DNA from: Jonesia quinghaiensis DSM 15701
Lineage (GTDB): Bacteria; Actinomycetota; Actinomycetes; Actinomycetales; Cellulomonadaceae
Length of the DNA: 64,000 nucleotides
NCBI RefSeq assembly: GCF_000423205.1
Contig: NZ_AUHN01000010.1
Location: 186,001-250,000, forward strand
Direction of reading: 5' to 3'
This document shows positions 26,106-35,311 of the stretch, piece by piece (position 1 is the stretch's first letter; each line of letters begins with the position of its first letter). A program made the translations under genes and the position numbers. Under the pieces are notes generated by a model. That model saw nothing but the letters and a program-made list of their open reading frames with translations, searched no databases and had not been told where the DNA came from.

Positions 26106-26138
26106 ATCACCCGTCCACCATGTGGACGGGTGATTGAT
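26106..26138 (+). terminator. Terminator of the galactanase gene
   Basis: ATCACCCGTCCAC pairs with GTGGACGGGTGAT around a three-base loop, followed by TGATTT. Confidence 0.8.
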
Positions 26139-26231
26139 TTGGGTCATATTCCACCGGACGATCCTGAATGTACACAGGCGTCACCCACGGGTTCCCCCGT
26201 CTGGACTCTTCGACAGAATCGAGTGGTCCAC

Positions 26232-26248
26232 GTGACGTCACCGGTCAC
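26232..26248. promoter_or_regulatory. Inverted repeat just upstream of the polyester hydrolase
   Basis: GTGACGTCACCGGTCAC contains the palindrome GTGACGTCAC and an outer repeat GTGAC/GTCAC. It lies 14-30 bases before the ATG, next to the ribosome-binding site, and shares its half-site with the palindrome before the GH53 gene. Confidence 0.4.
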
Positions 26249-26261
26249 ACGAAAGGACACC

Positions 26262-27122
26262 ATGCACCTCATCCGACGCACATGGGCTATCCTCACTGCT
26301 GTCACGCTACTCGTTCTCGCGGGGGCCACCGGAGCCCATGCGGCAGACAATCCCTTCGAACGCGGCCCAGACCCCACCGAATCGTCCATCGAACAAAGCC
26401 GCGGCCCCTATAACGTCTCAGAGCGCTCCATTAGCCGCTTCAGCGCCAGTGGGTTCCAAGATGGAACGATGTACTACCCCTCTAGCATCAGTGACGGAAC
26501 GTTTGGGGTGGTTGCCATTTCACCTGGATACACCGCATCAGAATCGACCATTGCTTGGCTTGGGCCACGCATCGCATCGTTTGGTTTTGTTGTTGTCACC
26601 ATCAACACAAACAGCCGCTATGACCAGCCACGACAACGCTCCACACAACTCCTCGCAGCGCTCGATCACGCCATCAACGACTCTGTGGTTGGCCCACGCA
26701 TCGCCCCTGACCGACAAGCAGTGATGGGTCACTCCATGGGAGGCGGTGGAGCTCTACAGGCCGCAGAAGACCGGGACGAAATCCTCGCTGCCGTGCCCCT
26801 AACCCCCTGGAACCTCAAGAAAACTTGGCGATCAGTCGACGCTGCCACACTCGTCATTGGTGCACAGAACGACACCACCGCGCCAGTGCGCAGCCACTCC
26901 ATTCCGTTCTACGAATCCCTCACAGGCGCTGAACGCCGCGGCTACCTAGAACTACGCGGGGCGAGCCACTTTGCACCAAACATCAGCAACACCACCATCG
27001 CGAAATACAGCATCGCGTGGTTGAAGCGGTACGTCGACAGTGACACCCGCTACGAACAGTTCATTTCCCCCGGCCCACGTGTCGGAATCACCACAGGTGT
27101 TTCAGACTACCGAATCGACTAG
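26262..27122 (+). CDS. Secreted polyester hydrolase/cutinase (TfCut2/LCC-like alpha/beta hydrolase)
   Basis: 286 residues with a signal peptide to about Ala28. From [17 protein letters not shown] onward it aligns almost gap-free, from memory, with Thermobifida cutinase TfCut2 and compost cutinase LCC. Catalytic Ser158 (GHSMGGGG), Asp204 (GAQNDTTAP) and His236 (GASHFAPN) are present, with oxyanion Tyr90 and Met159 and substrate-cleft Trp183 (PLTPWNLKK). Residue 92 is Ala where TfCut2 has Gly62. The two C-terminal Cys of these enzymes are missing; the protein has no Cys. The ATG follows GAAAGGA. Natural role is probably cutin or ester cleavage on plant material; activity on synthetic polyester is an inference. 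Confidence 0.93.
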   Translation: MHLIRRTWAILTAVTLLVLAGATGAHAADNPFERGPDPTESSIEQSRGPYNVSERSISRFSASGFQDGTMYYPSSISDGTFGVVAISPGYTASESTIAWLGPRIASFGFVVVTINTNSRYDQPRQRSTQLLAALDHAINDSVVGPRIAPDRQAVMGHSMGGGGALQAAEDRDEILAAVPLTPWNLKKTWRSVDAATLVIGAQNDTTAPVRSHSIPFYESLTGAERRGYLELRGASHFAPNISNTTIAKYSIAWLKRYVDSDTRYEQFISPGPRVGITTGVSDYRID

Positions 27123-27134
27123 AACAAACGCTGA

Positions 27135-27168
27135 TGGTGTGGTCACGCACAGTTGCGTGACCACACCA
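27135..27168. terminator. Bidirectional terminator between hydrolase and ABC genes
   Basis: TGGTGTGGTCACGCA pairs perfectly with TGCGTGACCACACCA around a four-base loop, between convergent genes. Confidence 0.85.
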
Positions 27169-27179
27169 CCCAAAAACAG

Positions 27180-27875
27180 CTAACTAAGATGCGTAACCGT
27201 ATGCGCCGCAGAAATGACACTGGAGTCGTGACTAGCCACGATTATTGCTGTGCCTTCGCGGGTAATTGTGTGCAACGCATCAATAACTGTCAGTGCAGCC
27301 TTCGCATCAAGTGAAGCAGTCGGTTCATCGAGCGCTATAGCTGTTGGTTTCACCAACAAAGCCCGCGCTATTGCTAACCGTTGCCGCTCCCCACCTGACA
27401 AAGTTTTAGCTCGTTGCTTCGCCCGGTCACCTAAACCCAATGTTGCGAGCAACGCATGTGCACGGTTGATATGCGCCTCAGCGATCTTTAACGGGATTGC
27501 TGGCAGCAACACATTATCAAGAACAGTTAATTCCTCGATCACGGTCGCTTTCTGGTCAACATAACCCATGTGTGCGCGCCGCGCGTTGGCCAATTGCTTG
27601 GGTGCCAATGTATGTATGGGCGTCCCAGCCCACTGGACGGTTCCCGCCGTTGGCGTAAGTGTCCCTACCGCCACACGCAAAACGGATGTTTTACCCGAAC
27701 CTGACCGGCCCGCTAAGCAGTGCATCGTACCGGGTGGGATTCTCAGATCGAACCCCCTCACAATGGTGAGTGGATCTTCATGATGTCGAGGGAACTCAAT
27801 AGAAACTCCAGTGAGCGCCACCGCTGGAACAGCGTCGTGAGATGCTCCTAAGGTTTGCACATGTTTAGTGGTCAC
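27180..27875 (-). CDS. ABC transporter ATP-binding protein (MacB/LolD type)
   Basis: 231 residues. Walker A AGRSGSGKTSV, signature LSGGERQRLAIARALL, Walker B AIALDEPTASLD and switch His in VASHDSS are intact. It partners the 901-residue FtsX permease whose stop overlaps its start by four bases. Such cassettes act as mechanotransmission exporters of lipids, peptides or antibiotics rather than as importers. Substrate unknown. Confidence 0.9.
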   Translation of the reverse strand: MTTKHVQTLGASHDAVPAVALTGVSIEFPRHHEDPLTIVRGFDLRIPPGTMHCLAGRSGSGKTSVLRVAVGTLTPTAGTVQWAGTPIHTLAPKQLANARRAHMGYVDQKATVIEELTVLDNVLLPAIPLKIAEAHINRAHALLATLGLGDRAKQRAKTLSGGERQRLAIARALLVKPTAIALDEPTASLDAKAALTVIDALHTITREGTAIIVASHDSSVISAAHTVTHLS

Positions 27876-30577
27876 TTGTCTGCTTTCACAGTTGAAATTT
27901 TTGACGCGAAATTACCTGCCCACAACGACGCCACACCCAAAGCAATGCCACACATCGCAAGAACAGTCACCACCATGGGCAACGGGTTCGTTGTGCTGAC
28001 AATGAATGAAGCGGAAATACCGCCAACAACCGCCATGAGACACCCCGGCGTTAATGCAGTGAAAATGTGCCCCCGCACGCAACGTGCCAGCATGTCACGG
28101 TCCCACCCACTCGTCACCAGCATGACGTACTGCCCAACACCAGACGCAAGAGCAGTCTTCAGTGCATTCACAAACATGAATATCCCTGCACCTAAGCCAA
28201 CGAGCGCAAGAATTGTCTGCGGGAGGACAAGAGCATCTTGAACAAGCACAGCTATTCGTGACGTCCCTGCAGAAACACGGGAGTTGAGGATCACTGCGAG
28301 AAATGCGACGCCAGTCAGAGTTAACACAACAAGTGATGCTCCCATCAACACAGTTGAGGCACCATGCGCTCTGGCAATCCTGCTGCCAATTCCAGATGCT
28401 GTACGGGCAGGCAACTTCGGTGGGCGGGCAACGTGGGTTCGCGTCGAGGATTGACGGGTTATTGACCATAACGCCCAACACACCACGGCCACGAAAGTTC
28501 CCACAACGGCGATGATGGTTGTGCGGGCAGCGCCAATGTGCGCAGTATTCACCGCGTAGGCCGCTGCAACAGCGACAATCGTGAGGCTCGGAAGGTCCTC
28601 CGTGAAAAACCACCGCCGTATGCGTGGCTGAGTCCATCCGAATGAGCCCAACAGTGCCGCCTCATCACGACGTTTCGCCACCCCTGCACCTTGCACAACG
28701 CTGGCCAAAAGAGCGACCCCAACTAGTGTGACGATGAGGAGGGTGAGTGTGGCGAGGTTTTGTGCCTGCTCCACTTTGAGAGCTGCCCCAAGACTCGTCC
28801 ATTCTTCGACAGTCCACCCCAGATCACCGGCTTGGTTGTACTGCGGAACATACACTGCGACTTGGTCGAGTGAGGACCCGGCAACAACACGAACATCTAG
28901 ACCAAGGGCAGTAATAGTTCCGGCAACATCACCGATTTTCTCTAACGCTTGTGGCGAGTAGTTGCCCACTCCCGCAACTCTGACTCGAACAACATCTGCA
29001 CCACTGAAACCTTGTAGTTGGTTAGCGGCGGCCATGGTCGTGATGGCGCCCGGTGTTGACAGCGCCAACCCGCGACCACTGAACGAGGGAGCTAACGTCG
29101 AACCGTCATGCTCGCCCCCAACCACGGTGATGCCTGTCGAACGGTAGGTTCCCAAGGGGACATATGACGCCTCATCAACGCCTTGCACGAGGTCATGGGG
29201 ATTAAACACACCCAGCGGCGCGTACACAGGTGCTGGGCTGAAACTAATACCGGATGACTCCTTCAACCGGTACGTCTGTTCCTGCCCACCGGCGTTCCCC
29301 ACGTTTGCTACCCCTTGGGGGTGCGCCCGTAAAGCGAGATTCACGCCTGACGGGGAGTCACCAGCGGACTGAGGTGCAGCGTCATACTCAACACGGCCAA
29401 CAAGCGATGAATCGTAGTTGGGTGTGGTGGAAACCATGGCCCCCCCTGACGCCTCGGAGGCACCAGGTAGGGAAACATGAAGTTGAGGTGCCGCGAATGC
29501 TGTGAGGCTCTCCGAGAAGTCGTACTCTGTTTCTGATCGCTCTCCTTGTGGCGCTCTGGCCATCGCCTGCCGCCACCCCTCACCAACGCTTCGCGTTTCG
29601 GCATCATAGTGATTGGTGAGAAAGTTTTGCCCAATGAGCCTCTCAGTCGCTTGGAGGCTTGCTGTTACCTGCGGGTAGGCCCCCTGTGACACGAGTAGCG
29701 GTAGAGCATCACCATCCAGTGAGGTGAGGTTGTTAAAAGCCTCAAAGTACGTTCCCACGCTTACTGCTTCTTCCCCCACTTCCCGTTGGAGGATTTTCGC
29801 GAGTTCAGCTGGTTCAGTGCCGCCAGAAAGTGCGGAGTCGAACATCCCTAACGTGGCGAACAAGTCTTGATGTGAACTCAGCAGTTGCGCTTCAGCGTGT
29901 GGGTCTACGGCAATTAACCCTGCACTCAATGGTGGTAAAGCTGGCGCCACATAGTCCACTGTCCAGGTTCCACTGCCATCCGCCATTCCTATCCCTTGAA
30001 CATCACCGTCATCCATGACACCGGTGAGCAGAGGTAGATCGTCTTCGCTTCCTGTGGCGGGCGGTGAGGTGACGACGTGCGCTTTGTGTGTCGCTAACGG
30101 GATTGAGGTGACACCATCGTGAGTATCGACGTTTATAGAGACATCAAAGCCACGTAGTTGGGAGAAGAAGGTGGACTTCGCTCCATCAGGTTCCGAAGCC
30201 CCTACGATGACATCGTAGGAAGGGGTGCTGAGCTGTCCAATAAAAGCGAGGGGTGCCGCAACCTCGACCGCAGATATGGCTGCGATATCTTCGATTTGTT
30301 GCGCTGTCACACCACCTGTGCCGGTAAGTGACGCGAAGTTTTGTTCAATGAGGCCACCTGTATTTTCCGCAGCCCGGGACAGCCCACCGTCGGCGGTGAC
30401 AAGCAGGTCATACGCGCCACGCCAGTTTTCGTTCACTGTTGTTTCAACAACTGCAGACGACCGTGTTGTCACCTGCCCCGCACACACCACGCTGACGGCC
30501 AAAAGGGCGGCCGTCAGAACGGCCACCCTCTGGCGAAACACCCGATATCCCATACGAGCCTGACCATGCCACAACAC
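27872..30577 (-). CDS. FtsX-family ABC permease, large extracellular region
   Basis: 901 residues, GTG start (an ATG eight codons in at 30553 is an alternative). One N-terminal membrane helix (residues 18-38) is followed by about 580 extracellular residues, then further helices near residues 615, 665, 690, 755 and 795-880. Long periplasm-like domains are typical of MacB/FtsX exporters that handle lipoproteins or antimicrobial peptides. Coupled to the ATPase gene by an ATGA overlap and divergent from the arabinanase gene. Confidence 0.85.
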   Translation of the reverse strand: MLWHGQARMGYRVFRQRVAVLTAALLAVSVVCAGQVTTRSSAVVETTVNENWRGAYDLLVTADGGLSRAAENTGGLIEQNFASLTGTGGVTAQQIEDIAAISAVEVAAPLAFIGQLSTPSYDVIVGASEPDGAKSTFFSQLRGFDVSINVDTHDGVTSIPLATHKAHVVTSPPATGSEDDLPLLTGVMDDGDVQGIGMADGSGTWTVDYVAPALPPLSAGLIAVDPHAEAQLLSSHQDLFATLGMFDSALSGGTEPAELAKILQREVGEEAVSVGTYFEAFNNLTSLDGDALPLLVSQGAYPQVTASLQATERLIGQNFLTNHYDAETRSVGEGWRQAMARAPQGERSETEYDFSESLTAFAAPQLHVSLPGASEASGGAMVSTTPNYDSSLVGRVEYDAAPQSAGDSPSGVNLALRAHPQGVANVGNAGGQEQTYRLKESSGISFSPAPVYAPLGVFNPHDLVQGVDEASYVPLGTYRSTGITVVGGEHDGSTLAPSFSGRGLALSTPGAITTMAAANQLQGFSGADVVRVRVAGVGNYSPQALEKIGDVAGTITALGLDVRVVAGSSLDQVAVYVPQYNQAGDLGWTVEEWTSLGAALKVEQAQNLATLTLLIVTLVGVALLASVVQGAGVAKRRDEAALLGSFGWTQPRIRRWFFTEDLPSLTIVAVAAAYAVNTAHIGAARTTIIAVVGTFVAVVCWALWSITRQSSTRTHVARPPKLPARTASGIGSRIARAHGASTVLMGASLVVLTLTGVAFLAVILNSRVSAGTSRIAVLVQDALVLPQTILALVGLGAGIFMFVNALKTALASGVGQYVMLVTSGWDRDMLARCVRGHIFTALTPGCLMAVVGGISASFIVSTTNPLPMVVTVLAMCGIALGVASLWAGNFASKISTVKADK

Positions 30578-30684
30578 GATGAATCGCCCTAACTACGTTG
30601 ACCCACAGATTACATCGCTAACTCGAAGTATCGTAGCAGCACACGGCGAAAAAGCGGGCCCATCAACCCACGGTCCACTAACCA

Positions 30685-30714
30685 TTGATGCATGTTCTTA
30701 CATCGTTGTAGAGT
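30685..30714 (+). promoter_or_regulatory. Promoter with embedded LacI-type operator, arabinanase gene 1
   Basis: A -35 TTGATG and -10 TAGAGT are 18 bases apart. Between and across the -10 lies TTACATCGTTGTAGA (30698-30712), whose arms (T)TACA/TGTA(G) flank a TCGT centre. The same site occurs twice before the second arabinanase gene in the same position relative to its -10, so a shared repressor is likely. Confidence 0.7.
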
Positions 30715-30767
30715 CGCCGAACAATGCAGGTTTTTCCTGTCCCACCCCCAACCATGCAAGGAGTGAT

Positions 30768-32891
30768 ATGAAACGCTCAACCATGCGAGGGTTCTTCGCA
30801 GCGTGCACCAGCGGGGTGATGGCAGCAGCCACCCTCACCGTCGGAGCAACTTTGCCAGCGGTTGCCGCTGACGAACCCGCGCCACGGTACACAGACGTGT
30901 CAGTCCATGACCCCTCCGTCGTCACCTCTGGAAACGACATCTGGATCTTCGGCTCACACGGCGCATCAGCAAAATCCACCGACCTGCTGAACTGGACCCA
31001 GCACACGGTCGACCTCACCCAAAACAAAAACAACAAACTCTTCACCAACATCCAAGCCGAACTCAAAGAAGCGTTCGACTGGGCCGAATCAGACACACTC
31101 TGGGCCTCCGACGTCATCCAACTCCCTAACGGCAAGTACGCGATGTACTACAACGCCTGCAAAGGCGACTCACCCCGATCAGCGCTTGGTCTAGCAACAT
31201 CAGACAAAGTTGATGGACCATTTAAAAACCAGGGAATCCTCCTAAAATCTGGACAGTGGGGGCAAGAATCAGAGAACAAAGGCGAAATTTACAACGCCCT
31301 CGTTCACCCCAACGCCGTTGACCCCGACGCTTTCTTCGACAAAGACGGCAAACTCTGGATGGTCTACGGGTCATATTCCGGTGGCATCTACATTTTGCAA
31401 ATGGACGCTAAAACCGGAAAACCCCTTCCCAACCAGGGGTACGGCAAGCACCTCATGGGAGGAAACCACTCCCGCATCGAAGCGCCAGCCATTCAGTACA
31501 ACAAAGACACCGGGTACTACTACCTCTACACATCATTCGGCGGCCTAGATGCCACCGGTGGTTACAACATGCGTGTAGCACGTTCCAAGAACCCCAACGG
31601 GCCTTACGTAGATGCCAAAGGCACTGCGATGACATCCGTGAAGTCCAATGCGTCAAAGCCAGTATTCGATGACGCAACTATCGCACCACACGGCGTGAAG
31701 CTCATGGGCTCACACGTTTTCACTCGCGAAGCCGGATCACCTGGTAGCGGATCAGGTGTCGGTTACGTTTCACCTGGTCACAACACGTGGTATGAGGACC
31801 CAAAGACCGGAAAGATGTTCCTCATCTTCCACTCACGGTTCCCAGACACAGGCGAAATGCACCAAGTACGAGTGCAACAACTGTGGTTCAACAATGACGG
31901 CTGGCCTGTTCTCTCACCCATGCGATACGCCGGCGAAACAGCGGGACGCGCCAGCGCAGAAGACGTCATCGGCCAATGGCAAGTCGTGAACCACGGCAAA
32001 GAGATCAACACCACTACCAAAAAATCAACCACCTACACATTCCGTTCAGGTGGCACCATCACCGCCGCTAACAGCACAAACAGCGTCGGTACGTGGAAGA
32101 TCTCTTCACGGAACACCGCGAACATCACCCTCAACGGCACGACATTCTCGGGTGTTTACACCCCCGTGTGGGACCCACAGTATTCTTCGTGGTCCTACGG
32201 GTTCACAGCACTATCCAAAGATGGCACTTCCCTGATGGGCCGCAACATCAGCCTCGCTGCCCGCAGCGTTGGCACACCTGATGGGTCATGGTCTTTTGAA
32301 GGACACCTCAACGACGGGTCCGGTAAATCAGCTGCCGCCACCACAACCGGTTCACGCATCGGCACAAGCGGAGGGACCGCATCGTACAACTCAGGTGTCC
32401 AAGGGAAGGCTGCCTACTTCAACGGCAGCACAGGAATCCGACTGCCTGACGGCCTCATCCAGGGCAACAGTTACACCGTGTCCATGTGGTTAAAACCAGA
32501 AGCGCTCACCGAGCACACACCCGCGTTCTTCGGGTCAGCAACCACAGAACGATGGGTCAGCATGGTTCCACAAGGGCACTCCGGTGTTAGCGGAAACGCC
32601 ATGGTGTGGGCTGGAACCACGTGGTATGACGCGGGCACTGGCAAAAAACTGCCCCTCAACCAATGGAGCCACGTCACATTCGTTGTGAAAAATGGTGCTG
32701 TTCAGGTGTACGTCAACGGTCAACGCACCCACAATGGCACAGGATTCCCCAACGTCTTCACAACTGCGAACGGCCAATTCGCACTTGGTGTCAACCACTG
32801 GGACACCCCGTTCAAGGGCAGCATCGACGAGGTAAAGGTGTGGCGTTCAGCTCTCACCGCAGCTGACGTTCAAGCGCTTGCCGTGAAGTAA
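30768..32891 (+). CDS. Secreted GH43 endo-1,5-alpha-L-arabinanase with C-terminal LamG module
   Basis: 707 residues from the ATG after AAGGAG. Signal peptide to about Ala34. The five-bladed propeller motifs of AbnB-like GH43 arabinanases are present: VSVHDPSVV (base Asp48), NAVDPDAFFDKDGKLWMVYGSYSGGI, GGNHSRIEAPAIQY (acid Glu) and SPGHNTWYEDPKTGKMFLIFHSRFP. A lipocalin-like domain (residues about 385-495) follows, then a LamG/concanavalin-like carbohydrate module (SWSFEGHLNDGSG to WRSALTAADVQAL). It degrades pectic arabinan outside the cell. Paralogous to the gene at 39013. Confidence 0.93.
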   Translation: MKRSTMRGFFAACTSGVMAAATLTVGATLPAVAADEPAPRYTDVSVHDPSVVTSGNDIWIFGSHGASAKSTDLLNWTQHTVDLTQNKNNKLFTNIQAELKEAFDWAESDTLWASDVIQLPNGKYAMYYNACKGDSPRSALGLATSDKVDGPFKNQGILLKSGQWGQESENKGEIYNALVHPNAVDPDAFFDKDGKLWMVYGSYSGGIYILQMDAKTGKPLPNQGYGKHLMGGNHSRIEAPAIQYNKDTGYYYLYTSFGGLDATGGYNMRVARSKNPNGPYVDAKGTAMTSVKSNASKPVFDDATIAPHGVKLMGSHVFTREAGSPGSGSGVGYVSPGHNTWYEDPKTGKMFLIFHSRFPDTGEMHQVRVQQLWFNNDGWPVLSPMRYAGETAGRASAEDVIGQWQVVNHGKEINTTTKKSTTYTFRSGGTITAANSTNSVGTWKISSRNTANITLNGTTFSGVYTPVWDPQYSSWSYGFTALSKDGTSLMGRNISLAARSVGTPDGSWSFEGHLNDGSGKSAAATTTGSRIGTSGGTASYNSGVQGKAAYFNGSTGIRLPDGLIQGNSYTVSMWLKPEALTEHTPAFFGSATTERWVSMVPQGHSGVSGNAMVWAGTTWYDAGTGKKLPLNQWSHVTFVVKNGAVQVYVNGQRTHNGTGFPNVFTTANGQFALGVNHWDTPFKGSIDEVKVWRSALTAADVQALAVK

Positions 32892-32910
32892 TAGCCGTAC
32901 CGCACTACCG

Positions 32911-32959
32911 ATGGGTGTTGCCCTCTCTACGGAGAGAGGGCAACACCCATTGTGTTGTT
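32911..32959 (+). terminator. Terminator of arabinanase gene 1
   Basis: An 18-base-pair perfect stem (ATGGGTGTTGCCCTCTCT / AGAGAGGGCAACACCCAT) with a four-base loop, followed by TGTGTTGTT. Confidence 0.92.
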
Positions 32960-33009
32960 ATCCACAGGGAACCTAGTCCCATGTTCCGTCAGCACCTAGC
33001 TGCGATGTG

Positions 33010-33693
33010 ATGGGACGCATGTCAACAACTCGTGGTGAACACAATTCTCAGCTAGCGTCACTCAACGCGGCAAAGCAAGGGCGGGCGCGCCTAGTGGGTG
33101 CGGCTTTGACTGCTCTCATTGTGTTCTGTGGCTTAGGAGCATGTTCAAAGGAAGAAACGAACGCCCCTCCCGCACCGCAAACAAGCAACACTGCGCCCAC
33201 AAACTCTACTGCCGACGAAACCACCGAACCAGCGCCTCAAGATGAGGTTGTCGACGAGCCTGTTGCCAGCCCTGCGCCGGAAGAACCAGAAGCTATGAAA
33301 ACCGGGGATAAAGCCGGTGCCCTCGCCGCAACTGAGTTTTTCATCAAAGTCATCGAACACGACATGGTGAATAACAGCACCGACCTCCTCGATGAGTACG
33401 CCTTTGAGGGATGCGGCCGATGTGAATATCTACGCGGCGTAGCAAAAAACCAAGAGGAAATGATGATAGACGTTTCGGAGTATACGTTTACTGAACTAGA
33501 AATATCAGCTCCAGAATTTACAGGGGACACCACCCTTCTCTGGGATGTTCCCGTCAAGGCTACGGTCAAATCTTCCACCAGTGACAGCCCGGACACGCCG
33601 CCTGTCAAACAAAACACACCAGTTGATCTCGTCTTCCTTGTTGGTTTCTCAGAAAGCAGTTGGAAACTTGTCGAAATTGAGGACCCCAAGTGA
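33010..33693 (+). CDS. DUF6318-type lipoprotein (pair with PKD protein)
   Basis: 227 residues from ATG 33010 (33007 GTG and 33019 ATG also possible). Signal peptide with lipobox LGAC, a Pro/Glu/Thr-rich linker ending PEEPEAMKTGDKAGALAATEFFIKVIEHD, then the DUF6318 domain with a CGRC pair (GCGRCEYLRG). Expected to sit on the outer face of the membrane. Its last bases overlap a PKD-type secreted protein (GTGA), the same arrangement as the 49 kb, 58 kb and 62 kb pairs. Function unknown. It starts about 60 bases after the arabinanase terminator, beside a TTATCCACAGG sequence. Confidence 0.8.
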   Translation: MGRMSTTRGEHNSQLASLNAAKQGRARLVGAALTALIVFCGLGACSKEETNAPPAPQTSNTAPTNSTADETTEPAPQDEVVDEPVASPAPEEPEAMKTGDKAGALAATEFFIKVIEHDMVNNSTDLLDEYAFEGCGRCEYLRGVAKNQEEMMIDVSEYTFTELEISAPEFTGDTTLLWDVPVKATVKSSTSDSPDTPPVKQNTPVDLVFLVGFSESSWKLVEIEDPK

Positions 33694-34571
33694 TTGGCGC
33701 CTCTTTCATTCGCATTTCATTGTCTGTGACATTTTTTGCCATTCCTAGTCTGATATTTTTCGAGACAGATTTTCTACCCGAGTGGGATCTAGAGAAAGTT
33801 AACATCCCGGCGAAAAATGAAGGCAGAAATAGATGGGAAGATGCCAACTCCGCTGAGCCTAAAACCAGTGATGCTGATCCTCAACCTCAAGCTTCTTCGG
33901 AACCTCGAGACCCACTCGCTGGCGCGGCACAAGGGGCATGCGGCCCAGATGGTGGACAGCAGGTACTCGCGGAAGTTCAGAATGGTGGACAGCAAGGGTT
34001 TGCAGAGCTTGGCGCTGGTGAGGTCAGTCCAGAACGTACGTCGCTGATCATGTATTGCTTTCCTCCGGGAGAACCTGGCGCGCAAGGTACGGAAGGCAGC
34101 GAACCCCTTCGCATTAGCTTTACCATGTCGGACTTCCAAAGCCTCCCTTTGAAGGGTTCTGGCATCAACATTGAGCCAGATCGTGATGACTACGTCATTA
34201 ACCTCCCTGTCATCACGCTAACGAACCCCGAACCGCAAATTTTGACCACAACCATATTGGGCATTCCGATCCGAGTGCGTGCCACTCCCATCGAATACGC
34301 CTGGGACTGGGGCGATGGAAGTTCGCCTCTCGTCACGACCGACCCAGGCCGCTCATACCCCGACCATACGGTTCACCACACATATACAATGCTCGACACC
34401 TTCACCATTAGCCTCACAACCCGGTGGGAAGGGGACTACAGTATCGACGGCGGTGCCACTTGGCTTCCGATCAGTGGAACAACGACGACAACAGAAAACA
34501 GTTCACCTGTGACCGTGCTCGAATACACGCCACTGCTCACGGACCCAAACAATGGGACAACTGGTGACTAG
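33690..34571 (+). CDS. Secreted PKD-domain-like protein paired with DUF6318
   Basis: 293 residues, GTG start overlapping the previous stop. Signal peptide/anchor at the N terminus (FIRISLSVTFFAIPSLIF), a low-complexity region, a segment with two Cys (GACGPDG ... IMYCFPP) likely to form a disulfide, then GSGINIEPDRDDYVINLPVITL and a PKD-like beta-sandwich with the signature WDWGDGSSPLVTTDPGRSYPDHTVHHTY and FTISLTTRWEGDYSIDGGATWLPISG. Cell-surface location is inferred. It is the only pair in this part of the window. Confidence 0.75.
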   Translation: MIGASFIRISLSVTFFAIPSLIFFETDFLPEWDLEKVNIPAKNEGRNRWEDANSAEPKTSDADPQPQASSEPRDPLAGAAQGACGPDGGQQVLAEVQNGGQQGFAELGAGEVSPERTSLIMYCFPPGEPGAQGTEGSEPLRISFTMSDFQSLPLKGSGINIEPDRDDYVINLPVITLTNPEPQILTTTILGIPIRVRATPIEYAWDWGDGSSPLVTTDPGRSYPDHTVHHTYTMLDTFTISLTTRWEGDYSIDGGATWLPISGTTTTTENSSPVTVLEYTPLLTDPNNGTTGD

Positions 34572-34588
34572 CTCACCGTCTACAACGC

Positions 34589-35311
34589 CTACATAGAAGT
34601 CGGACGTTGGCTTTGATCTTGCCGTGAAGTGCCTTGGCCTGGGGTAAGCAATCCCGTCTCGTATGCGACGATGACAAGTTGCGCCCGGTCATGGGCATGT
34701 AGTTTCGCCATGGTTCGGTTCACGTGGGTTTTTGCGGTGTGTGGTGAGATCACGAGCGCATCCGCAATGTCTTGGTTGGACAAACCCTGCGCAACAAGAA
34801 TCAGCACTTCCCGTTCACGCTCAGTGAGGTGCTTCAGCTGGTCAGGTATGTTCCCCCGCTGACCGGTCGCCACAGGGGGGCGTGGCCGCACATAACGCTC
34901 CACCAACGCGTGGGTGGCACGTGGTGATAAAAGTGTGTCCCCAGCATGCACGGCGATCACTGCATTGACAATGTCCTCAGGTTCGGCACCTTTACCAATG
35001 AACCCACTTGCTCCCGCTCGCAGAGCCGCCACCAAATTGTCGTCTTCTTCGAAAGTGGTAAGGATCAGCACGCGTGTTGTGTCATTGTCAGGGTTCCCGC
35101 AAATTTCAGCGGTCGCTTCAATACCGTCTTGGTGCGGCATGCGAATGTCCATGAGCACAACATCAGGATGTTGTTGACTCACCGCAGCAACAGCTTGCAC
35201 ACCGTCTGCGGCTTCCCCAACCACGTCAATGTCTGGGTGGCTACTCAAAATGGCGGTGACTGCTTGGCGGATCAGTGACTGGTCATCAGCCACAAGCACA
35301 GTTGTTGTCAT
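34589..35311 (-). CDS. NarL/FixJ-type response regulator
   Basis: 240 residues. Receiver domain with phospho-Asp in VVLMDIRMPHQDG and the acidic pair in VLVADDQS; C-terminal LuxR helix-turn-helix (LTEREREVLILVAQGLSNQDIADALVISPHTAKTHVNR). ATG 35311 begins at the receiver; the frame's upstream 16 residues belong inside the kinase gene. ATGA overlap with the kinase gene. Probably controls the adjacent divergent ABC cassette. Confidence 0.92.
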   Translation of the reverse strand: MTTTVLVADDQSLIRQAVTAILSSHPDIDVVGEAADGVQAVAAVSQQHPDVVLMDIRMPHQDGIEATAEICGNPDNDTTRVLILTTFEEDDNLVAALRAGASGFIGKGAEPEDIVNAVIAVHAGDTLLSPRATHALVERYVRPRPPVATGQRGNIPDQLKHLTEREREVLILVAQGLSNQDIADALVISPHTAKTHVNRTMAKLHAHDRAQLVIVAYETGLLTPGQGTSRQDQSQRPTSM

